This document shows positions 12,456-18,840 of a stretch of DNA of 18,840 nt, in pieces. Position numbers and translations under genes: made by a program. The stretch comes from Propionibacteriaceae bacterium (GTDB taxonomy: Bacteria > Actinomycetota > Actinomycetes > Propionibacteriales > Propionibacteriaceae). The stretch covers positions 1 through 18,840 of the forward strand of contig JAITED010000140.1 of assembly GCA_031282235.1 (NCBI GenBank). The letters are read 5' to 3'. A model generated the notes under the pieces. It searched no databases. It saw only the letters and a list, made by a program, of their open reading frames with translations, and was not told where the DNA came from. Position 1 is the first letter of the stretch. Each line of letters opens with the position of its first letter.

Positions 12456-14030
12456 GTGAGGTTTTCGCTGCGCAGCATCGCGCACTCCGAGATTGGATTG
12501 GTGCGTTCCACCAATCAGGATTCGGCATACGTCTCCGGCACCGTGCTGGCGGTCGCAGACGGTATGGGCGGCGCGGCGGCGGGCGATTTAGCATCCACAG
12601 TAGCCATCAACCATATTGCGGCGATGGACGCCACTCACCCCGCTGCTGAGAAGCTAGTGGAAGAACTACAGCTAGCGGTGGCGGCAGCGAACGACCAGAT
12701 ACATGACCTAGTGGTGTGGGATCCCGTGCTGGAGGGGATGGGAACCACCGTCGAAGCGGCGGTTTTCGACGGCGAACAGTTGACGTTTGAGCATCTCGGT
12801 GACTCGCGCGCGTATCTGTTGCGGGATGGGAAGTTTAACCGCCTCACCCGCGACCACTCGTGGGTGCAACAGATGGTTGACAGTGGCCAGATGAGTGTGG
12901 AGGAGGCCGAAGCGCACCCGAAACGCTCATTTGTGACCCGGGTCGCCAACGGGCATGAGGAGTTTCGTCCCGAACTGTTCACGCTGGAGGTCAAGTTGGG
13001 CGACCGGGTACTGCTGTGCTCCGATGGGTTGAGCGGCCCGGTGGAGGAACAGGAGTTGCAGCGGCTGCTGGCCATCCCCGATTTGGAGAAAGCATCTGCC
13101 AAACTTTCCCGCGCGGCGCGTGCCGCTGGGGCTCCCGACAATTTGACGCTCATCATCGCTGACGTGGTGGAGTGGAACGCCGAACTGGATGCGGTGCCGG
13201 GCGAACTGTTTGGGGCGGTGAAAACCGTCAAAGTGCCGCAAGTGCCGCACATCAGCATCGCAGACGATACGTCCGCTGCGTCACACAGCCGCAGAACAAG
13301 TGCGGTCGCGCCGCCGCTACGGCACCCGGTGGGGGCGGGGGATGCCGCAGCTGAAACTGGGGAGTACGCAGCGCTGGTTCCCGTATCTTCGCGTTCAGCG
13401 GCGACGCAGCGCAGCGGCCGAGGGTTGCTTATCGCCGTAATCGCCGTTTTACTAGCCATTATCGTGGGTGGGTTGTTTGCAGTACGACATTACTTGCAGC
13501 AGCATTTCTACTTAGGGCCCGCCGCTGAAGTGGTGGCGGTGTATCGCGGGGTGCCGGATGAGCTTTTGGGGTTTTCACTATCCGAACTGAGCGAAACCAG
13601 CGAGGTGCTGCTCTCCGACCTGCCCACGTATTACGCCGACCAAGTGCGGACGAAACGGCTACGCTCCGATACGTTGAGTGGCGCGCAACAGACGTTGGCA
13701 GAGCTACGGGAGTTAGCGCAGTACTGCATCGCGCAGCGCGCGCAGGCCACCAATCCACCGCCTAGCACGGAGTCTCCCAGCACTGAAACGCCTGGGGCAA
13801 CGCCTAACACTACCGGAACGCCCCCCGTATCCCCTCCGGCCAGCGCTACTCCCCCGAGTGCCAGCGCATCCAACAGCACGCAGCCCGGCACCACTGCGCC
13901 CGCATCTCCGAACAATACGACCAATCCGACCAATCCGACCAATACGGCCAATACAGTCAACCCGACCAATACGACCACGCTCCCCGTCACTCCCAGCCCC
14001 GAAGCCCCCGATTTTTGGGAGTGCCCTTAA
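12456..14030 (+). CDS. pstP: PP2C-family Ser/Thr protein phosphatase (PstP)
   Basis: Metal-dependent phosphatase that reverses PknB phosphorylation of division and envelope targets. Of 524 residues, 1-238 form the cytoplasmic PP2C domain with metal-binding Asp22 (NQD), Asp35-Gly36 (VADGMGG), the GDSRAY motif (115-120), Asp190-Gly191 (CSDGLSG) and Asp228 (APDN). A linker leads to a membrane helix (about 324-345) and an extracellular domain (346-430), then a disordered Thr/Pro/Ser/Asn tail of nearly 100 residues ending in DFWECP. The tail is richer and more repetitive than in mycobacterial PstP. The start is GTG with GGAGG at 12443-12447, 8 nt upstream. rodA begins 3 nt after the stop. Confidence 0.95.
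   Translation: MRFSLRSIAHSEIGLVRSTNQDSAYVSGTVLAVADGMGGAAAGDLASTVAINHIAAMDATHPAAEKLVEELQLAVAAANDQIHDLVVWDPVLEGMGTTVEAAVFDGEQLTFEHLGDSRAYLLRDGKFNRLTRDHSWVQQMVDSGQMSVEEAEAHPKRSFVTRVANGHEEFRPELFTLEVKLGDRVLLCSDGLSGPVEEQELQRLLAIPDLEKASAKLSRAARAAGAPDNLTLIIADVVEWNAELDAVPGELFGAVKTVKVPQVPHISIADDTSAASHSRRTSAVAPPLRHPVGAGDAAAETGEYAALVPVSSRSAATQRSGRGLLIAVIAVLLAIIVGGLFAVRHYLQQHFYLGPAAEVVAVYRGVPDELLGFSLSELSETSEVLLSDLPTYYADQVRTKRLRSDTLSGAQQTLAELRELAQYCIAQRAQATNPPPSTESPSTETPGATPNTTGTPPVSPPASATPPSASASNSTQPGTTAPASPNNTTNPTNPTNTANTVNPTNTTTLPVTPSPEAPDFWECP
13914..13976 (+). repeat. Seven 9-bp tandem repeats in the PstP tail
   Basis: Seven imperfect 9-nt units related to AATACGACC run from 13914. They are in frame and encode tripeptides Asn-Thr/Pro-Thr (two units vary to NTA and NTV) at residues 487-507. 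The array lies in the predicted extracellular tail, and copy-number change would preserve the frame. Confidence 0.85.
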
Positions 14031-14033
14031 ACC

Positions 14034-15419
14034 ATGGAAAGAAAAAACGAAGTTACCCCCACCCGGCGGGGTGTGGAACTCGCTTTGACGCTGTTTGCGT
14101 TCGCGCTGGGCGCTGGTTCGTACCTATTGTTCTATGTGAACCGCGATTTGCCGTTCCCCAGCATCGCCCCGCTGGCCATCGGGTGTTGGTTGGTGCTGTG
14201 TGTGGGGGCGCATCTGCTGATACGCAAACTGGCCCCATACGCTGACCCGGTGCTGCTGCCGTGTGTGCTGCTGTTGAACGGGCTGGGGTTGGCGATGCTA
14301 AACCGCCTCAACTACGGCTCGGAGTACAGCCCGGCGGTGTTGCAGTTCACCTACACCACCATCTCGATTGTGGCGTTTGGGGTAGTGCTGCGGTGGTTGG
14401 GCGATTACCGCTCGCTACAGCGCTACACGTATATCCTGTTCTGCATCGGCTTGGGGTTGCTGCTGATGCCGCTGCTGCCGGTGATTGGCAAAGAGTCCGG
14501 CGGGTCGCGGATTTGGATTGAGATATTTGGGCGCAGTTTTCAGCCCGCCGAAGTCGCCAAAATCGTGCTGACTTTGGCGTTCGCGTCGTATCTCTCAGAC
14601 CATCGGGAGCTGTTGCGCTCCGCAGGGCGACGGTTTCTGGGCGTCACTTGGCCGCGTATCCGCGACCTAGGCCCGATTGCGGTGATGTGGGTAGTGTCGC
14701 TGGCAGTGTTGGTGTTCCAAAGCGATTTGGGTACGTCGCTGCTGTTCTTCGGGCTGTTCGTGGCGATGTTATACGTCGCCACCGATCAGGTCTCTTGGGC
14801 GATTATGGGCTTGGCGGGTTTCGTGGTGGCGGCGGTGTTGGCGTATCTGTTCGTCGGCAAGATGGAGATACGGGTGGAGTCGTGGCTGAACCCGTTCGCT
14901 GATGTTGACCGGAACTATCAGGTGATTGAGGGACAGTTTGGGTTGGCGTGGGGCGGTCTGATGGGGCGGGGTATCGGCATCGGGCGCCCTACCAGAATCC
15001 CGCTGGTGGATTCCGATTTCATCTCTGCCGCTTTCGGGGAAGAACTGGGGTTGGTGGGGATGTTCGTCATCATCCTGTTATACGCGCTGCTGGTGATGCG
15101 GGGGCTGCGTGCCGCGTTGAGCGCGCGCGACTGGTTTGGGAAACTGTTGGCCAGCGGCTTGTCGTTCGCTTTGGCGTTGCAGGTGGTTACGATTCTGGGC
15201 GGCGTCACCCGACTACTGCCCCTTACCGGTTTGACTACGCCATTCATGTCTCAAGGTGGTTCTTCTTTGTTGGCGAACTGGCTAATTTTGGCGATTCTGT
15301 TGCTCATCAGTCACCGGGGGCGGGCACCGATTGAGAAACGCGAAGTGCCCGTAATCGTCGATTTGGCAGAGGAAAGAACTGTGCTGCTCGCGGCGGTGAA
15401 ACCGGAGGCGTTGGCATGA
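14034..15419 (+). CDS. rodA: SEDS peptidoglycan glycosyltransferase (RodA/FtsW family)
   Basis: Polytopic membrane enzyme that polymerises lipid II into glycan strands together with a class B PBP. The 461-residue protein has about ten to twelve hydrophobic spans. SEDS motifs are GGSRIWIEIFGRSFQPAE (156-173), QSDLGTSLLFFG (229-240), SWLNPFAD (283-290), the counterpart of the family HTDF motif as DSDF (326-329) with the essential acidic residue at Asp328, EELGLVG (336-342) and TTPFMSQGGSSLLANW (401-416). Substitution of the usual His-Thr by Asp-Ser before Asp328 is mildly unusual. The cluster position next to pbpA favours the RodA name over FtsW. Its stop overlaps the pbpA start as ATGA. Confidence 0.94.
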   Translation: MERKNEVTPTRRGVELALTLFAFALGAGSYLLFYVNRDLPFPSIAPLAIGCWLVLCVGAHLLIRKLAPYADPVLLPCVLLLNGLGLAMLNRLNYGSEYSPAVLQFTYTTISIVAFGVVLRWLGDYRSLQRYTYILFCIGLGLLLMPLLPVIGKESGGSRIWIEIFGRSFQPAEVAKIVLTLAFASYLSDHRELLRSAGRRFLGVTWPRIRDLGPIAVMWVVSLAVLVFQSDLGTSLLFFGLFVAMLYVATDQVSWAIMGLAGFVVAAVLAYLFVGKMEIRVESWLNPFADVDRNYQVIEGQFGLAWGGLMGRGIGIGRPTRIPLVDSDFISAAFGEELGLVGMFVIILLYALLVMRGLRAALSARDWFGKLLASGLSFALALQVVTILGGVTRLLPLTGLTTPFMSQGGSSLLANWLILAILLLISHRGRAPIEKREVPVIVDLAEERTVLLAAVKPEALA

Positions 15420-16849
15420 ATCGTTCCATTCGCCGCGTGGCTGGCGTAGTAGCCCTCATGTTTTTAGCGCTGCTGGTGAACTTGAGCGTTTCGTATCTGC
15501 TGCGCACCGAGACCCTGCTCAACTCGCCGTATAACCGGCGGGTGCAGGAGGAACAGTTTGGCCAATCCCGCGGCCCTATCATGGTGGGCAACACCGCCGT
15601 GGCCGCCACCGCGCCCTCCGGCGACCCGCGGATTCCTAACGTCAGGGTGTACGAGAACGGGCCGATGTATGCGCCGCTGACTGGCTATTACTCTTTCGTA
15701 TACGGCCGCTCGCGCCTAGAGCAGAGCTATAACGCCGAACTGGCGGGTACGTCGTCCGCGCAATCCATCGACCGACTGGTAGATATGGTTGCGGGGCGGC
15801 AACCCGAGGGCGCTATCGTGCAAACCACTATCAATCCCCGCGCGCAACAGGCGGCTTGGGATGCGATGCAGGGTCGCCGTGGCGGGGTGGTGGCGATGGA
15901 TTACACCACGGGCGCGATTCTGGCCTACGCTTCGGTGCCGAGTTACGACCCGGCGCTGCTGTCCAGTCTGGATTATGACGCGGTGGAGGCCAACTGGGAG
16001 GCGCTGTTGGCCGACCCGGCAGCGCCGCTGAGCGATAGGGCGGGCGGGGAAGTGTATCCGCCGGGTTCCACGTTCAAGCTGGTGACCACTGCGGCGGCGT
16101 TGGAAGCCGGGTGGCGTCCGGATACGCTAATCGACTCCCCGCGTACCCTACAGTTGCCCGGTTCTGACCATGTGCTAACCAACTTCGCCGACGCTTCCTG
16201 CGGGGCCGACCGTATCACCATGTTGGATGCGTTGAAAGTGAGCTGCAATACGGCCTACGCCAACATCGGTATGGCGTTGGGGGAGTCGGCGCTGCGCAGA
16301 CAAGCAGAAGCGTTTGGATTCAATACGGCGGTGGAGTCCGACGTATGGTCGGCTACCAGCCGCTTCCCCTCCGGGCTCGACCCGGCAACGCTAGCTATGA
16401 GCGCCATCGGACAGTACGAGGTGGCGGCCTCCCCACTCCAAATCGCTATGGTTTCGGCGGCCATCGCCAACGGCGGGGTGCAGATGGAACCGTATCTGGT
16501 GAGTGAGGTGCGCAACCCGGATCTCAGCGTATTGAGCATCCACGCCAAAAAAGTGCTGCGGCAGTCGTTGAGTTCGCAGTCGGCGCAGTTGTTGCAGGAG
16601 ATGATGGTAGAAAATGTCCGCTCCGGTGGCGCCAAAACGGTGGCGATGGATGGTTTGCGGGTGGGCGGCAAGACCGGCACCGCACAATCTGACCCTTCGC
16701 GCCCATCGTATTACTGGTTTACGGGTTTTGTGAGCGAATCGCACGTAGCCATCGCGGTGTTCGTGGAGCAAACCGCTGCAGGGGACGCTTCCAGTTCCAG
16801 CGTCGTTGCGGGCGGGGTGTTCCGAAGTGTAGCGGAGGCGCTACGATGA
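15416..16849 (+). CDS. pbpA: Class B penicillin-binding protein, transpeptidase (PbpA)
   Basis: Membrane-anchored D,D-transpeptidase that cross-links peptidoglycan, the partner of the SEDS protein encoded just before it. Of 477 residues, an N-terminal anchor (about 10-29) is followed by a short non-catalytic domain with the RGPI motif (52-55), and the transpeptidase domain from about 150. Active-site motifs are STFK (Ser218 nucleophile, Lys221), SCN (276-278) and KTG (419-421). Length matches actinobacterial PbpA. It has a 4-nt ATGA overlap with rodA and the same overlap with the small ORF that follows, consistent with translational coupling. Confidence 0.95.
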   Translation: MNRSIRRVAGVVALMFLALLVNLSVSYLLRTETLLNSPYNRRVQEEQFGQSRGPIMVGNTAVAATAPSGDPRIPNVRVYENGPMYAPLTGYYSFVYGRSRLEQSYNAELAGTSSAQSIDRLVDMVAGRQPEGAIVQTTINPRAQQAAWDAMQGRRGGVVAMDYTTGAILAYASVPSYDPALLSSLDYDAVEANWEALLADPAAPLSDRAGGEVYPPGSTFKLVTTAAALEAGWRPDTLIDSPRTLQLPGSDHVLTNFADASCGADRITMLDALKVSCNTAYANIGMALGESALRRQAEAFGFNTAVESDVWSATSRFPSGLDPATLAMSAIGQYEVAASPLQIAMVSAAIANGGVQMEPYLVSEVRNPDLSVLSIHAKKVLRQSLSSQSAQLLQEMMVENVRSGGAKTVAMDGLRVGGKTGTAQSDPSRPSYYWFTGFVSESHVAIAVFVEQTAAGDASSSSVVAGGVFRSVAEALR

Positions 16850-17040
16850 GTTCGGCCATAGTGAACGCAAAGAAGCCGATTTTGCTACGGCTAGCTGAAA
16901 AAATGTGGGTACGAGTGCCCGCCGATACGCCCCCGCGAACATTAAAAGACGCTCATGTACTCGTTTTGGGTGGGCAAATGGGTACTTTGTTGCGTATTCT
17001 GGCTAGGGAAATGCTGATTGGAAAGGTGTCACATGGCTGA
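16846..17040 (+). CDS. Small unrecognised ORF in the pknA position
   Basis: A 64-codon ORF starting in an ATGA overlap with pbpA and ending 8 nt inside pknB. GGAGG (16834-16838 region, GCGGAGGCGCTACG before the ATG) is a good ribosome-binding site, and the pknB Shine-Dalgarno sequence lies in its last codons. The product is basic (AKKPILLRLAEKMWVRVPA near the N-terminus) with a possible amphipathic helix near the C-terminus (LLRILAREMLIGKV). There is no signal peptide, membrane helix or kinase motif. In most Actinobacteria this slot holds pknA; this is not a recognisable pknA remnant. It may be a real small protein or only a translational relay to pknB. Confidence 0.55.
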   Translation: MSSAIVNAKKPILLRLAEKMWVRVPADTPPRTLKDAHVLVLGGQMGTLLRILAREMLIGKVSHG

Positions 17041-18840
17041 ACCAGTAGTGCTGGCGGGCCGTTATCGTCTGGAGGACGTAATCGGTCGTGGCGGTATGGC
17101 GGAGGTCTGGCGGGCGAGCGACTCCCGACTTGACCGTAAAGTCGCGGTGAAACGGTTGCGCCCAGATTTGGCGTCCGACCCAGTGTTTCAGGCGCGCTTT
17201 CAGCGGGAAGCGCAGTCTGCGGCTGGTCTGAACCACCCCAACATCGTGGCGGTGTATGACACCGGCGCTGAGGTGGATCCCAGCAACGGCATTTTGGTGC
17301 CCTACATCGTGATGGAGCTGGTGCAGGGCGAGACGCTGCGCGAGATGATGCGCCGCGGCGTGATTATCAGTCCCACTAGGGCATTTGAATACGCAAGCGG
17401 CATTTTGGACGCGCTGGGCTTCTCGCATTCGCGCGGCATCGTACACCGCGACATCAAGCCAGCGAACGTAATGATTACCACCGATGGCCAAGTGAAAGTG
17501 ATGGATTTCGGTATCGCGCGCGCGATAGCGGACAACGACGCCACCATGACGCAGACCGCCGCTGTCATCGGGACGGCGCAGTATCTCTCGCCGGAGCAGG
17601 CGCGCGGTGAAACTGTGGATGCCCGTTCCGACATCTACGCTATGGGTTGCTTGTTGTATGAACTGTTGACTGGGCGCCCGCCGTTCACGGGGGATTCGCC
17701 GGTCAGTGTGGCGTATCAACATGTCCGCGAGACTGCGCAGCCGCCGTCGCAACTGAACGTTTCAGTTACCGCCGCGATGGATGCCATCGTGATGAAAGCG
17801 CTGCAGAAAGCCCCAGCGGAACGGTATCAGAGCGCCCCCGAGATGTTGGAAGATATTTCGCGGATGCTCGCTGGTGAGCCGGTGCGCTCCACCCTCCCGC
17901 GCACTGCAAATGGCAACGGTGTGGGCGTTGGCGCTGGTGTCGGCGCTGGTGTTGGCGGGAACGGCTCCCGGGCGCAGCGCAGTTTGGGTGACGACGAAAC
18001 TAGGGTGATGCCCGTCAGCGATGCCCCTAATGGTGATACGACGAACATCTTGGCCGGTTTTAGCGCCCGGATGGTGGATGAGAACGAGGAGTACGAACCG
18101 GAGCGGCGCCGCGTGTCGCCCGCTACGTTTATCCTTATCGGGCTGCTGTTGGCGCTGTTTGCTGCGCTTGGCGTTGTGCTTTTCAAGATTTGGGGCAACG
18201 CCGAGGAGATGGCGTTTGTGCCAGACGTGCGCGGCTATAACGAGACCGGGGCGCGCGCTTCGGTGATGAGCGCAAAGCTGGTGCCGGATGTAACCCACGT
18301 CGCTGGGCCAGTGGAAACCAAGGGTACCGTGACGTCACAAAGCCCTGACCCGCGTACTGAGGTGGCTATCGGAAGCACCGTGAAAATCGTCATCAACGAT
18401 GGCCCAGATGCCATGACCATCCCCAAAGAGTTGTTGGGCATGACGGACGCGCAAGCGAAACGCGAGTTGACTACGTTAGGCTTCACCAGCGTTACTGTGA
18501 AAGATGCCGAGATAGGCACTGAACCGATTGAGTTCCTCAAAGGGCAGGTGACTAGCACCGACCCCGCCATCGGAACCACGGTGAAACTCAACACGCCTAT
18601 CACCGTTTTCATCGCCACCGGCCAGTCAATGATGCCGAACCTGTTCGGACTCACCGAGCAGGAAGCTATCAATTTGGCGAACAGCGCTGGTTTCAAGATG
18701 GTCGTCCCCACCACCGTAGAGAGTGACCAAACGCCCGGTACGGTAATCAGCCAGACCCCCCCGGCAGATTTAGCCGCGCCACGCAGCACATACGTACAGA
18801 TAACCATCGCTGTCGCTCCCCCGCCCCCCACCACAACCAC
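17033..18840 (+). CDS. pknB: PASTA-domain Ser/Thr protein kinase PknB, 3' end outside the window
   Basis: Transmembrane receptor kinase that senses peptidoglycan or lipid II fragments and phosphorylates cell-wall and division proteins. 602 codons are visible and the frame is still open. The kinase domain (about 11-275) has the glycine loop IGRGGMAEV, Lys40, Glu59, HRD (138-140), DFG (158-160), activation-loop Thr171 and Thr173 (the same positions as in Mycobacterium tuberculosis PknB), and SPEQ (186-189). A Gly-Val-Ala juxtamembrane run (296-309) and a linker precede the membrane helix (about 364-387). Three PASTA domains follow (about 393-458, 459-530, 531-595), then a Pro/Thr linker at the edge, so more PASTA repeats or a Thr/Pro tail may lie beyond. 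The ATG at 17033 uses GGAAAGG within the preceding ORF. Confidence 0.96.
   Translation, partial: MAEPVVLAGRYRLEDVIGRGGMAEVWRASDSRLDRKVAVKRLRPDLASDPVFQARFQREAQSAAGLNHPNIVAVYDTGAEVDPSNGILVPYIVMELVQGETLREMMRRGVIISPTRAFEYASGILDALGFSHSRGIVHRDIKPANVMITTDGQVKVMDFGIARAIADNDATMTQTAAVIGTAQYLSPEQARGETVDARSDIYAMGCLLYELLTGRPPFTGDSPVSVAYQHVRETAQPPSQLNVSVTAAMDAIVMKALQKAPAERYQSAPEMLEDISRMLAGEPVRSTLPRTANGNGVGVGAGVGAGVGGNGSRAQRSLGDDETRVMPVSDAPNGDTTNILAGFSARMVDENEEYEPERRRVSPATFILIGLLLALFAALGVVLFKIWGNAEEMAFVPDVRGYNETGARASVMSAKLVPDVTHVAGPVETKGTVTSQSPDPRTEVAIGSTVKIVINDGPDAMTIPKELLGMTDAQAKRELTTLGFTSVTVKDAEIGTEPIEFLKGQVTSTDPAIGTTVKLNTPITVFIATGQSMMPNLFGLTEQEAINLANSAGFKMVVPTTVESDQTPGTVISQTPPADLAAPRSTYVQITIAVAPPPPTTT

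Noticed and set aside
17003..17752. Long minus-strand open frame of 249 codons opposite pknB.
   Set aside because: It lies entirely antisense to conserved kinase coding sequence, has His/Arg-rich composition typical of a shadow frame in GC-rich DNA, and has no recognisable domain.
1..18840. Search for CRISPR arrays, insertion sequences, integrases, toxin-antitoxin pairs or phage genes.
   Set aside because: No regularly spaced direct repeats, transposase motifs or recombinase signatures were seen; the only trace of mobility is the tRNA-Ala end duplication.

Overview
The window looks like the chromosome of a moderately high-GC actinobacterium, probably near the Actinomycetaceae, although no 16S or species marker is present. 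The strongest evidence is the 3' third. It carries the actinobacterial cell-division and signalling cluster in its usual order: fhaA, fhaB, a PP2C phosphatase (pstP type), a SEDS glycosyltransferase (rodA/ftsW), a class B penicillin-binding protein (pbpA) and a PASTA-domain Ser/Thr kinase (pknB, running off the right edge). Frequent GTG starts, DUF1707 and DUF3662 domains and likely leaderless promoters agree with this.

Layout. 1-718 (-): 3'-truncated lipoprotein. 719-877: divergent regulatory region with two palindromes. 878-1969: polytopic membrane protein. 2078-3097: class II fructose-bisphosphate aldolase. 3098-3414: regulatory region with a 29-codon leader peptide, an antiterminator and an intrinsic terminator. 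3415-6115: metQ-metN-metI, an ABC importer for methionine or related sulfur compounds. 6116-6250: shared terminator region. 6251-7447 (-): purT. 7448-7657: palindromic repeat block. 7658-8326: DUF1707 envelope-type protein. 8398-8563: tRNA-Arg(ACG) and tRNA-Ala(UGC), then a strong terminator and a patch of duplicated tRNA-Ala sequence. 8743-10280: zinc-independent quinone oxidoreductase and a YbaK-type deacylase. 10318-10959 (-): CDP-alcohol phosphatidyltransferase. 10960-11239: divergent promoter region. 11240-18840: the fha-pstP-rodA-pbpA-pknB operon.

The most interesting element is upstream of metQNI. A short ORF (3198-3287) with a good Shine-Dalgarno sequence encodes four Cys codons, one Phe codon and three Met codons in a row. 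A segment inside this ORF (3264-3272) is perfectly complementary to the 5' arm of a terminator (3313-3341 plus U tract). This is the geometry of ribosome-mediated transcription attenuation, apparently sensing both sulfur amino acids in front of a sulfur amino acid importer.

The division cluster is very compact, with spacings of 1 and 3 nt and ATGA overlaps, so its genes are probably co-transcribed and translationally coupled. The kinase PknB and phosphatase PstP would act on the FHA proteins and on the RodA-PbpA peptidoglycan synthase. The slot usually held by pknA is occupied by an unrecognised 64-codon ORF.
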